DNA from: Pseudomonas parasichuanensis
GTDB taxonomy: Bacteria > Pseudomonadota > Gammaproteobacteria > Pseudomonadales > Pseudomonadaceae
Direction: 5' to 3'
Length of the DNA stretch: 64,000 nucleotides
NCBI RefSeq assembly: GCF_021601385.1
Contig: NZ_BQHO01000007.1
Location: 144,080 to 208,079, forward strand
The notes beneath the pieces are model-generated. The model made no database searches. It was not told where the DNA came from and saw only the letters and a list, made by a program, of their open reading frames with translations. Position numbers and translations under genes: made by a program. How positions within the stretch are numbered: position 1 is the stretch's first letter; the number at the start of each line of letters is the position of its first letter. Of this stretch, positions 43,358 through 51,116 are shown one piece after another.

Positions 43358-43750
43358 ATGCGTCAAGGTCCGATGTCCGTGCTGCTTTGCCTGTTGCTGC
43401 TATCCCCTTTCGCCACGGCCGAACAGCCGTTGTCGCTGGAAGCCGGGGCGCGGATCACCGAGCTGCAGCAGCGCCTGGAAGAGAGCGAGAAACAACGCAG
43501 CCTGCTGGCCCAGCAGATGCAGAGCCAGGACAGCGAACGCGAGAGCGCCCAGTTGAGCCGCCTGCGCCAGGACAACCAGCGCCTGAAGCTGGCCATCAAG
43601 GAGCTGCAGGCCGCGGCCAATCCTGTGCAACGCCTGCTGACCGACCAGCAGCAATGGTTCCTGATCGGTTCGGCCGTTGCACTGTTTTCGGTAGTCTGCG
43701 GTATCTTAGCCAGCGGCGGTCACAGACGACGCCGGCAATGGTTGAATTGA
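43358..43750 (+). CDS. Secreted/anchored coiled-coil protein
   Basis: 130 aa: a signal peptide (SVLLCLLLLSPFATA), a 75-residue coiled coil rich in Gln, Glu, Arg and Leu, and a C-terminal membrane helix (WFLIGSAVALFSVVCGILA) with a basic tail. It would sit in the periplasm anchored to the inner membrane. Homologues have been mislabelled translation initiation factor 2. AGGAG precedes the ATG. It ends 7 bp before the response regulator gene and is likely co-transcribed. Confidence 0.75.
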   Translation: MRQGPMSVLLCLLLLSPFATAEQPLSLEAGARITELQQRLEESEKQRSLLAQQMQSQDSERESAQLSRLRQDNQRLKLAIKELQAAANPVQRLLTDQQQWFLIGSAVALFSVVCGILASGGHRRRRQWLN

Positions 43751-43757
43751 GTGAGAC

Positions 43758-44435
43758 ATGAGCGAGCTGTTACTGATTGATGATGACCAGGAACTGTGCG
43801 AGCTGCTTGGCAGCTGGCTGACCCAGGAAGGGTTTGAGGTGCGCGCCTGCCACGATGGCCTGAGTGCGCGCCAGGCCCTGGCCGCCCACGCTCCGGCAGC
43901 GGTGGTACTGGACGTGATGCTGCCCGATGGCAGCGGCCTGGAACTGCTCAAGCAGCTGCGCAACGAACACGCCGACCTGCCGGTGCTGATGCTCTCGGCC
44001 CGTGGCGAGCCGCTGGACCGCATCCTTGGCCTGGAGCTCGGCGCCGACGACTACCTGGCCAAACCCTGCGATCCTCGCGAACTCACCGCCCGCCTGCGCG
44101 CCGTGCTGCGCCGCAGCCACCCCAGCGCGCCCACCTCGCAGATCGAGGTCGGCGACATGGTGTTCAGCCCGGTACGCGGCGTGGTCAGCATCGACCAGCG
44201 CGAGATGACCCTGACGCTGTCCGAGAGCCGCATCCTCGAAGCCCTGCTGCGCCAGCCCGGTGAACCGCTGGACAAGCAGGAGCTGGCGCAGATCGGCCTG
44301 GGCCGCAAGCTCACCCTCTATGACCGCAGCCTGGACATGCATGTCAGCAACCTGCGCAAGAAGATCGGCCCCCACGCCGACGGCCGCCCGCGCATCGTCG
44401 CGCTGCGTAGCCGGGGTTACTACTACAGCCTGTGA
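43758..44435 (+). CDS. OmpR-family response regulator (CpxR-like)
   Basis: 225 aa: a receiver domain with acidic pocket DDD at 8-10, phospho-acceptor D52 in VVLDVMLPD and K102 in DDYLAKP, then an OmpR winged helix (DRSLDMHVSNLRKKIG). The CpxR-type box and the CpxP-like gene immediately downstream suggest an envelope-stress role with the kinase at 45176. Confidence 0.9.
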   Translation: MSELLLIDDDQELCELLGSWLTQEGFEVRACHDGLSARQALAAHAPAAVVLDVMLPDGSGLELLKQLRNEHADLPVLMLSARGEPLDRILGLELGADDYLAKPCDPRELTARLRAVLRRSHPSAPTSQIEVGDMVFSPVRGVVSIDQREMTLTLSESRILEALLRQPGEPLDKQELAQIGLGRKLTLYDRSLDMHVSNLRKKIGPHADGRPRIVALRSRGYYYSL

Positions 44436-44449
44436 AAGCTATCGCTCCC

Positions 44450-44583
44450 CTGTAGGAGCGGCCTTGTGCCGCGAACGGGCTGCAGAGCAGCCCCGGCGAT
44501 TTCACTGTTGATCGAAAACCTGGGGCTGCTGCGCAGCCCTTTCCGGCCGGTCCGGCGCCCCGGCAAGGCCGCTCCTACAGGGG
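44450..44583. repeat. Inverted REP pair (GGAGCGGCCTTGTGCCGCG family)
   Basis: TGTAGGAGCGGCCTTGTGCC and an inverted, partly diverged arm ending GGCCGCTCCTACA, in the gap between the response regulator and the CpxP-like gene. Confidence 0.88.
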
Positions 44584-44593
44584 ACGACGCAAC

Positions 44594-44609
44594 TTTACGC
44601 TGTCTTTAC
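44594..44609. promoter_or_regulatory. Candidate CpxR-type box
   Basis: TTTAC-GCTGTC-TTTAC, i.e. two direct GTAAA repeats with a 6-bp spacer on the minus strand, matching the E. coli CpxR consensus GTAAA-N4-8-GTAAA. It is 81 bp before the cpxP-like start codon and 10 bp past the REP pair. Confidence 0.6.
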
Positions 44610-44689
44610 CCTCACCTGACCGCCCTTGACCTTGATCTCCCTAGACTGGGCTCATCCGGTAACCACCGGCCCCTGAAAGGAGAGACACC

Positions 44690-45106
44690 ATGCGCAAGAC
44701 CCTTATCGCCCTGATGTTCGCCGCCGCCCTGCCGACCGTGGCCATGGCCATGCCTGAAGGCGGCCCGCGCCACGACGGCCCGCATCATCGCGGTGACGCG
44801 CCTTTCGCCCAGCTGGACCTGAGCCGCGATCAACGCCAGCAGATCGGCAAGCTGATGGGCGAGCAGATGCAGCAGCGCCGCGACATCACCGAGCGCTACA
44901 TGAACAAGCTGCCGGCCGCCGAGCAGAAGGCCATGAAGGATGAAATCAAGGCCAGCCACGACAAGACCGAAGGCCAGATCCGCGCCCTGCTCAAGCCGGA
45001 CCAGCAGAAGAAGTTCGACGAACTGCAGAAGGAACGTGCAGCGCGCAAGGCCGAATGGCAGGAGTTCCAGGCCTGGAAAGCTGAAAAAGGCAGCAAGGCC
45101 CAGTAA
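44690..45106 (+). CDS. Spy/CpxP-like periplasmic protein
   Basis: 138 aa with signal peptide MRKTLIALMFAAALPTVAMA and a helical, charged mature domain with LTxxQ-like motifs (LDLSRDQRQQIGKL, LLKPDQQKKFDEL). These proteins bind the kinase sensor domain or act as periplasmic chaperones. AAAGGAG lies just before the ATG. The N-terminal His-rich stretch (RHDGPHHRGD) could bind metal. Confidence 0.85.
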   Translation: MRKTLIALMFAAALPTVAMAMPEGGPRHDGPHHRGDAPFAQLDLSRDQRQQIGKLMGEQMQQRRDITERYMNKLPAAEQKAMKDEIKASHDKTEGQIRALLKPDQQKKFDELQKERAARKAEWQEFQAWKAEKGSKAQ

Positions 45107-45120
45107 GCTGTCCACCCCAT

Positions 45121-45152
45121 GCCCGGCCCGCTCAGAAGCGGGCCGGGCTTTT
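45121..45152 (+). terminator. Terminator between the CpxP-like gene and the kinase
   Basis: Long GC stem GCCCGGCCCGCT/AGCGGGCCGGGC with loop CAGA followed by TTTT. It falls between two genes of the same locus, so kinase expression may depend on read-through or another promoter. Confidence 0.8.
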
Positions 45153-45175
45153 GCCATTTCGCGGAGGTGCTCGTC

Positions 45176-46507
45176 TTGCGTTCACTGTTCTGGCGCATCC
45201 TGGCCAGCTTCTGGCTGGCCATCGCCCTGGTCGCCGGCCTGTCGATCCTGCTGGGCCACATGCTCAACCAGGACACCTGGATCCTCAGCCGCCACCCCGG
45301 CCTGAACACCCTGGCCAGCCGCTGGGTGCAGCATTACGAACAGGAAGGCCTGGAATCGTCGCAACGCTTCCTTGAGCGGCGCAAGCAGCGCTACAAGATC
45401 GACGTGCAGGTGCTCGACGACAGCGGCGATGCCGTGGTGCCCGGCACCTTCCCGCGCCGCGCCGCCGCCTTCGAAGCGCGCCAGCACAACGACGAACGCC
45501 GCCTGCCCTGGCGCCGCCTGACCGAGGAATACACCAGCCCCACCAGCGGCGAGACCTACCTGCTGATCTACCGCATCCCCCACCCGGAGCTGGCCGCCTG
45601 GCACCGCGAGAGCCTGATCTGGCCGCTCAGCGCGCTGGGCATCGCGCTGGTGGTGCTGACCCTGTTCAGCCTGCTGGTGACCCTGTCGATCACCCGCCCG
45701 CTGAGCCGCCTGCGCGGTGCGGTGCATGACCTGGGGCAGACCAGCTACCAGCAGAACAGCCTGGCGCGCCTGGCCGTGCGCCGCGACGAGTTCGGCGTGC
45801 TGGCCAATGACTTCAACAAGATGGGCGCGCGCCTGCAAAGCCTGATCGGCAGCCAGCGCCAGTTGCTGCGCGATGTGTCCCACGAATTGCGCTCGCCCCT
45901 GGCGCGCCTGCGCATCGCCCTGGCCCTGGCCGAACGCGCCGAGCCCGAACAGCGCCAGGCCCTGTGGCCACGGCTGACCCGCGAGTGCGACCGCCTGGAA
46001 GACCTGATCAGTGAAATTCTGGTGCTGGCCCGGGTCGACGCCGAGCAGGCGCATGCCGAGCCTGTGGACCTCAATGCCGTGCTGGGTGGCGTGCGCAAGG
46101 ACGCCCAGTTGGCGGCGCCGGATCAGGAGGTGCGCCTGCAGATGCAGCCGGGGTTGACCCTGCAAGGCTGGCCGACCTTGATCGAGCGGGCGGTGGACAA
46201 CCTGCTGCGCAATGCCCTGCGCTTCAACCCCCTGGGGCAACCGATCGAAATTGATGCCCAGCGTGAACAGGAGCGCATCGTGTTGAGCGTGCGTGACCAT
46301 GGGCCGGGGGTGGCAGAGGAACATCTGGCGCAACTGGGCGAGCCGTTCTTCCGCGCACCGGGGCAGGAAGCGCCGGGGCATGGGCTGGGGTTGGCGATCG
46401 CGCGCAAGGCGGCGGAGCGCCATGGCGGCCGCCTGACGCTTGCGAATCATCCGCAGGGTGGGTTCGTGGCGACGCTGGAGTTGCCCTGTGAGGTCAGCGC
46501 TGGCTGA
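45176..46507 (+). CDS. Sensor histidine kinase (CpxA-like)
   Basis: About 443 aa. Two membrane helices flank a ~130-residue periplasmic domain; then a HAMP domain, the H box RDVSHELRSPLARLRIAL and an HATPase domain (GPGVAEEHLAQLGEPFFR, GHGLGLAIARK). I use the TTG at 45176 with GGAGGTG six bases before it; the ATG at 45119 is inside the preceding terminator. It is probably the partner of the regulator at 43758. Confidence 0.85.
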   Translation: MRSLFWRILASFWLAIALVAGLSILLGHMLNQDTWILSRHPGLNTLASRWVQHYEQEGLESSQRFLERRKQRYKIDVQVLDDSGDAVVPGTFPRRAAAFEARQHNDERRLPWRRLTEEYTSPTSGETYLLIYRIPHPELAAWHRESLIWPLSALGIALVVLTLFSLLVTLSITRPLSRLRGAVHDLGQTSYQQNSLARLAVRRDEFGVLANDFNKMGARLQSLIGSQRQLLRDVSHELRSPLARLRIALALAERAEPEQRQALWPRLTRECDRLEDLISEILVLARVDAEQAHAEPVDLNAVLGGVRKDAQLAAPDQEVRLQMQPGLTLQGWPTLIERAVDNLLRNALRFNPLGQPIEIDAQREQERIVLSVRDHGPGVAEEHLAQLGEPFFRAPGQEAPGHGLGLAIARKAAERHGGRLTLANHPQGGFVATLELPCEVSAG

Positions 46508-46515
46508 CAGGTTTT

Positions 46516-46622
46516 AGGGCTGCTTTGCAGCCCTTTTCGCGGCACAAGGCCGCTCCTACAGAAGATCTCGGTTTCCTGTAGGAGCGGCCTTGTGCCGCGA
46601 AAAGGGCCGCAAAGCGGCCCCA
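46516..46622. repeat. Inverted REP pair (GGAGCGGCCTTGTGCCGCG family)
   Basis: Two inverted arms with a 17-bp spacer (AAGATCTCGGTTTCC) and flanking GGGCTGC/GGGCCGC hairpins. It fills the whole gap between the convergent kinase and nitroreductase genes. Confidence 0.9.
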
Positions 46623-46627
46623 CTCGA

Positions 46628-47185
46628 TCACTCGCCCCAGGCGCTGACGTACTCGGCAGTTTCCAGGATCGGCGCGGTGCGTGGCTCGGCCATTGGCGTG
46701 CCGACGTACAGGTAACCGATCAGCTCTTCGTTCTCGGCCAACCCCAGCCCCTTGTGCACATGGGCATCGAAGGCCATGTCGCCGGTGCGCCATACCGCGC
46801 CGATCCCCTGGGCATGCGCCGCGATCAGGATCCCGTGGGCCGCACAACCAGCGGCCAGGCGCTGCTCGATCTTCGGCACCTTGAAGTGATCCTGCAGCTT
46901 GGCGATCACCACGATCAGCAGCGGCGCGCGCAGCGGCATGGCGCGCGCCTTGTCCAGCGCGGCCTGGGTGGCATCGCCCTTGGCCTGTACCGCTTCGGCG
47001 AACAGCTCGCCGAGCTTCTCGCGGCCCTGCCCTTCGATGGTCAGGAAGCGCCAGGGCCGCAGCTGGCCATGGTCCGGCGCACGCAGGGCGGCCTGGAACA
47101 GCGCCTCGCGTTGGGCGGCGTTAGGCGCGGGGTCGGTCAGGCGTGGCACGGAAACACGGTTGAGCAATGCGTCGAGAGCCTCCAT
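46628..47185 (-). CDS. Nitroreductase family protein (YdjA-like)
   Basis: 185-aa flavoprotein. MEALDALLNRVSVPRLTDPAP, FQAALRAPDHGQLRPWRF and YLYVGTP match the short YdjA subgroup, which uses NAD(P)H and FMN on nitro- or quinone-like substrates. The ATG at 47185 gives the family start. It is divergent from trkH. Confidence 0.9.
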   Translation of the reverse strand: MEALDALLNRVSVPRLTDPAPNAAQREALFQAALRAPDHGQLRPWRFLTIEGQGREKLGELFAEAVQAKGDATQAALDKARAMPLRAPLLIVVIAKLQDHFKVPKIEQRLAAGCAAHGILIAAHAQGIGAVWRTGDMAFDAHVHKGLGLAENEELIGYLYVGTPMAEPRTAPILETAEYVSAWGE

Positions 47186-47227
47186 CGGCTTCCCTCCTGG
47201 CAAGTTGAAAGTGCCGCCATTCTCGGC

Positions 47228-47335
47228 GGCAAGCCGCCCAGCTGCAAGCCGCTAGCCGTAAGTGGCAAGAAAAAGCGGCCCCATGTACCGACCCCTACGC
47301 TTGCCGCTTGCAGCTTGCAGCTTGTGCCTTGAGAA
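47228..47335. repeat. GCTGCAAGCGGCAAG-type inverted repeat, copy 1
   Basis: CAAGCCGCCCAGCTGCAAGC, then GGCAAGAAAAAGCGGCCCC, a short spacer, and inverted CTTGCCGCTTGCAGCTTGC. The same elements in the same order occur at 56428-56524, so this is a dispersed repeat family distinct from the REPs. Confidence 0.7.
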
Positions 47336-47370
47336 TGGCGCCCTTTCCGTTGCGACTCAGGGCAGATCAC

Positions 47371-48825
47371 ATGGCGTTGCCGACCTTAAGGATCATTGGT
47401 TTCATCATCGGCATCTTCCTGATCACCCTGGCGGTGAGCATGGTGGTGCCCATGGCGACCCTGGTGATCTTCGAACGCACCGGCGACATGCCGTCGTTCC
47501 TCTGGTCGAGCCTGATCACCTTCCTCGCCGGGCTCGGCCTGGTACTGCCCGGCCGCCCCGAACACGTGCACCTGCGCCCGCGCGACATGTACCTGCTGAC
47601 CGTCAGCAGCTGGCTGGTGGTGTGCGTGTTCGCCGCCTTGCCGTTCCTGCTCACCCAGCACATCAGCTACACCGATGCCTTCTTCGAGAGCATGTCGGGC
47701 ATTACCGCCACCGGCGCCACGGTGCTCAGCGGGCTGGACAGCATGTCACCCGGCATCCTGATGTGGCGTTCGATGCTGCACTGGCTGGGGGGCATCGGCT
47801 TCATCGGCATGGCGGTGGCGATCCTGCCGCTGCTGCGCATCGGTGGCATGCGCCTGTTCCAGACCGAGTCGTCCGACCGTTCGGAAAAGGTCATGCCGCG
47901 CTCGCACATGGTCGCCAAGTCGATCGTCGGGGTGTACGTCGGCATCACCATATTCGGCAGCCTGGCGTTCTGGTGGGCGGGCATGGGCCTGTTCGATGCG
48001 ATCAACCATGCCATGTCGGCGATTTCCACCGGCGGGTTCTCCACCTCCGACCAGTCCCTGGCCAAGTGGGACATCCCGGCCGTGCACTGGGTCGCGGTGG
48101 TGGTGATGATCCTCGGCAGCGTGCCGTTCACCCTGTACGTGGCCACCCTGCGCGGCCACCGCAAGGCGCTGATCAAGGACCAGCAGGTCCAGGGCCTGCT
48201 CGGCATGCTGGTGGCTACCTGGCTGGTGCTGGGCACCTGGTACTGGGCCACCACCGACCTGCACTGGCTCGACGCCCTGCGCCACGTGGCACTGAACGTC
48301 ACCTCGGTGGTCACCACCACCGGTTTCGCCCTGGGCGACTACAGCCTGTGGGGCAACTTCTCGCTGATGCTGTTCTTCTACCTGGGCTTCGTCGGCGGGT
48401 GTTCGGGCTCGACCGCCGGTGGCATCAAGATCTTCCGTTTCCAGGTGGCCTACATCCTGCTCAAGGCCAACCTCAACCAGCTGATCCACCCACGCGCGGT
48501 GATCAAGCAGAAGTACAACGGCCACCGTCTCGACGAAGAGATCGTGCGTTCGATCCTGACCTTCTCGTTCTTCTTCGCCATCACCATCTGCATCATCGCC
48601 CTGCTGCTGTCGCTGCTGGGTGTCGACTGGATGACCGCACTGACCGGTGCCGCGGGCACCGTCTCGGGGGTTGGCCCAGGCCTGGGCGAGGTGATCGGCC
48701 CGGCCGGCAACTATGCCACGTTGCCGGATGCCGCCAAATGGATCCTGGCCGGCGGCATGCTGCTGGGCCGGCTGGAGATCATCACGGTGCTGGTGTTGTG
48801 CATGCCAGCGTTCTGGCGTCACTGA
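47371..48825 (+). CDS. trkH: Trk-type K+ uptake protein TrkH
   Basis: A 484-aa pore-forming subunit of the Trk potassium system, needing the cytoplasmic NAD-binding TrkA, which is encoded elsewhere. The four P-loop type segments include SGITATGATVL, STGGFSTSDQSL, VTTTGFALGDY and TVSGVGPGLGEV, with glycine filter positions retained. Its last 44 bp overlap the end of the convergent AraC gene. Confidence 0.92.
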   Translation: MALPTLRIIGFIIGIFLITLAVSMVVPMATLVIFERTGDMPSFLWSSLITFLAGLGLVLPGRPEHVHLRPRDMYLLTVSSWLVVCVFAALPFLLTQHISYTDAFFESMSGITATGATVLSGLDSMSPGILMWRSMLHWLGGIGFIGMAVAILPLLRIGGMRLFQTESSDRSEKVMPRSHMVAKSIVGVYVGITIFGSLAFWWAGMGLFDAINHAMSAISTGGFSTSDQSLAKWDIPAVHWVAVVVMILGSVPFTLYVATLRGHRKALIKDQQVQGLLGMLVATWLVLGTWYWATTDLHWLDALRHVALNVTSVVTTTGFALGDYSLWGNFSLMLFFYLGFVGGCSGSTAGGIKIFRFQVAYILLKANLNQLIHPRAVIKQKYNGHRLDEEIVRSILTFSFFFAITICIIALLLSLLGVDWMTALTGAAGTVSGVGPGLGEVIGPAGNYATLPDAAKWILAGGMLLGRLEIITVLVLCMPAFWRH

Positions 48826-49828
48826 CGGTCATGCGCGCGCGGTATTCGCTGGGGGTGGCATCGAACCAACGGCGAAACGCCCGATAGAAGTTGCTCGGAT
48901 CGGCAAAGCCCAACAGGTAGGCGGTTTCCAGCAAGGTGGTACCCGGCTGGGCGAGGTACTGCTCGGCCAGTTCCCGGCGGGTGTCGTCGAGCAGAGTCTG
49001 GAAGCTGGTGCCCTCGTCCTGCAGGCGCCGCTGCAGGGTGCGCTGCGACAGGTGCAGGGCCTGGGCCACGGTGTCGCGCTTGGGCTCGCCTTGCGGCAGG
49101 ATGCGGCACAGCACCTGGCGCACCCGGTGGGTGACCCGGCTTTCCGAGAAGCGCGCCAGGTACTCGCCGGCAAAACGGTCATGCAGTATGGCCATGGCTT
49201 CGTTGGCGGTGGGCAGTGGCGCCTCCATGTCGGCGCGCTCGAACACCAGCGCGTCATGGGCCGCACCGAATACCAGTGGCGCGTGGAACGCCACCTTGTA
49301 CGGCTCGATATTCTTCGGCTGCGGGCCCTGGATCAACACCCGGCGCGGCTGGATCGGCCGCCCGCTGAGCCAGGTAGACAGGGCCAGGGCGCACGCCAGC
49401 GAGGCTTCCGCGCTATGCCGCGTGGGCGGTAAATGATCGCCATGCACGGTCAAGATCAGCGAATAACCTTCCGGCCCGAGGCGAAAGCTCAGGTCCGAGC
49501 TTTCGGCAATGATCCGCTGGTAACGCACCAGGCGCTCGAAACCTTCGGCCAGGGTGCGGCTGGACATCAGCGCATAACCGACCACATGGAACGAAGCCGG
49601 GCGCACCACCCGGGCCATGTTCAGGCCAATGGCTTCATTGCCGGACAGCTCGACCGCCAGCTGCCACAGCCGGGTCATGGCGTCCTGGGGGAAACGTGCA
49701 TCGGGGTCTTCGAGGGACGCGAAATCCAGTCCCAGTTGCCTGAACATGGCCGGGCAGTCGAGCCCCTCGAGCTCAAGCGCCTTGACGATCCCTGATGCCC
49801 AGCTGGCTGAAGTGGTTCTCTCACTCAT
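48782..49828 (-). CDS. AraC-family regulator with arabinose-binding-like domain
   Basis: 348 aa. The N-terminal half (LELEGLDCPAMFRQLGLDFASL) matches the PF12625-type domain of OruR-like regulators, and the C-terminal HTH includes LHLSQRTLQRRLQDEGTSF and TAYLLGFADPSNFYRAFRRW. The start MSERTTSASW at 49828 is supported by family length; a longer frame runs through neighbouring genes. It is divergent from the Mpo1-like gene, a possible target. Confidence 0.85.
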   Translation of the reverse strand: MSERTTSASWASGIVKALELEGLDCPAMFRQLGLDFASLEDPDARFPQDAMTRLWQLAVELSGNEAIGLNMARVVRPASFHVVGYALMSSRTLAEGFERLVRYQRIIAESSDLSFRLGPEGYSLILTVHGDHLPPTRHSAEASLACALALSTWLSGRPIQPRRVLIQGPQPKNIEPYKVAFHAPLVFGAAHDALVFERADMEAPLPTANEAMAILHDRFAGEYLARFSESRVTHRVRQVLCRILPQGEPKRDTVAQALHLSQRTLQRRLQDEGTSFQTLLDDTRRELAEQYLAQPGTTLLETAYLLGFADPSNFYRAFRRWFDATPSEYRARMTVSDARTLACTTPAP

Positions 49829-49981
49829 GACAGGCTTCTTGTGCTGACCGCTCCTGCGGTGAATCGAAAGGATACTCAATTGGCGCCAATTGTCACTGGC
49901 CCGCGCATCACGTGACTCTAGACTCGATTCAGGCTCCACGCCGTGTATCCTGTCATCAACAGCAGCTCCGGGAGCACAGCC

Positions 49982-50293
49982 ATGACCAGCACAGCGCAGT
50001 TCCGCAGTTTTGCCGAGTTCTATCCCTATTACCTGGGGGAGCACAGTAACCCTACCTGCCGTCGCCTGCACTTCGTCGGCACCAGCCTGGTGATCGCCCT
50101 GCTCGCCTATACCGTCGCCAGCGGCAAGTGGTTGCTGCTGCTCGCCGTGCCCCTTGCCGGCTATGGCTTCGCCTGGGCCGGCCACTTCTTCTTCGAAAAG
50201 AACCGCCCGGCCACCTTCACCCACCCCTGGTACAGCCTGATCGGCGACTTCGCCATGTTCCGTGACATCCTGCTGGGCCGCCTCAGCCTCTGA
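49982..50293 (+). CDS. Mpo1-like (DUF962) membrane protein
   Basis: A 103-aa protein with two to three membrane segments and conserved histidines H21 (LGEHSNP), H30 (RRLHFVGT), H68 (WAGHFFFEKNRPATF) and H81 (HPWYSL). This pattern belongs to the Mpo1 family; the yeast member is an iron-dependent dioxygenase shortening 2-hydroxy fatty acids. The ATG at 49982 is chosen over 49943. Confidence 0.85.
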   Translation: MTSTAQFRSFAEFYPYYLGEHSNPTCRRLHFVGTSLVIALLAYTVASGKWLLLLAVPLAGYGFAWAGHFFFEKNRPATFTHPWYSLIGDFAMFRDILLGRLSL

Positions 50294-50395
50294 TAACGGC
50301 CCGCAAGGCCAGGATAGCGTCCCGACTGGCCACTGCCAGGGCTGCGGGCATGCCCAACACTGACGGCATGTCCCCGCCCGGAGCAGCCCAAGGCA

Positions 50396-50980
50396 ATGAA
50401 CCAGCAAGCCAGCTTCAACCATATGCGCGATGGCACCGCCCAGGACTGGGCGATCATCGCCGATGACTTCCGCGCCTATGCCCGCCAACTGCCGCGCCGC
50501 ATCCTGGCGCACCTGCGCCTGCTCGACGGTGACTTCGGCGGCTTCCCCATCGACCGCCTCAGCCATTCGCTGCAAACCGCCAGCCGTGCCTGGCGTGACG
50601 GCCGCGACGAGGAGTATGTGGTCTGCGCGCTGCTGCATGACATCGGCGACACCCTGGGCAGCTACAACCACCCGGACATTGCCGCGGCGATCCTCAAGCC
50701 CTTCGTCAGCCCAGAGAACTTGTGGATGGTGGAGAAGCACGGGATCTTCCAGGGCTACTACTTCTTCCACCACCTGGGCATGGACCGCCACCTGCGCGAC
50801 CAATTCAGCGCACACCCGCAGTACCAGCGGACCATCGATTTCTGTGCCCGCTACGATGCCGCCGCGTTCGACCCCGACTATGAAAGCCTGCCGCTGTCGT
50901 TTTTCGAGCCGATGCTCGAGCGGGTGTTCGCCCAGCCGAGGCAATCGCTCTACAAAGCGGCATTGCAAGAATCGGCCTGA
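50396..50980 (+). CDS. HD-fold protein, possible mixed-valent diiron oxygenase (PhnZ-like)
   Basis: 194 aa. Usual annotation would be HD-domain phosphohydrolase. The candidate ligands are H57 (RLSHSLQTA), H81 and D82 (LLHDIGD), H92 (NHPD), H115 (EKHGIFQGYY) and D154 (ARYDAAAFD). This H-HD-H-H-D set, with 24 residues between the first His and the HD pair as in PhnZ, is the pattern of MIOX/PhnZ/TmpB oxygenases. It lies 102 bp after the Mpo1-like gene, the same strand. Substrate unknown. Confidence 0.75.
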   Translation: MNQQASFNHMRDGTAQDWAIIADDFRAYARQLPRRILAHLRLLDGDFGGFPIDRLSHSLQTASRAWRDGRDEEYVVCALLHDIGDTLGSYNHPDIAAAILKPFVSPENLWMVEKHGIFQGYYFFHHLGMDRHLRDQFSAHPQYQRTIDFCARYDAAAFDPDYESLPLSFFEPMLERVFAQPRQSLYKAALQESA

Positions 50981-51000
50981 GCGACCGCCCCATACGCTTC

Positions 51001-51116
51001 CTGTAGGAGCGGCCTTGTGCCGCAAAAGGGCTGCACAGCAGCCCCGGGTGCTCGATCCGCCGCAAAATTGCTGGGGCTGCGCTGCAGCCCTTTCGCGGCA
51101 CAAGGCCGCTCCTACA
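51001..51116. repeat. Inverted REP pair (GGAGCGGCCTTGTGCCGCG family)
   Basis: TGTAGGAGCGGCCTTGTGCC and inverted GGCACAAGGCCGCTCCTACA with inner hairpins. Its right edge supplies the stop codon of the next gene (TAG from CTACA, complement strand). Confidence 0.9.
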
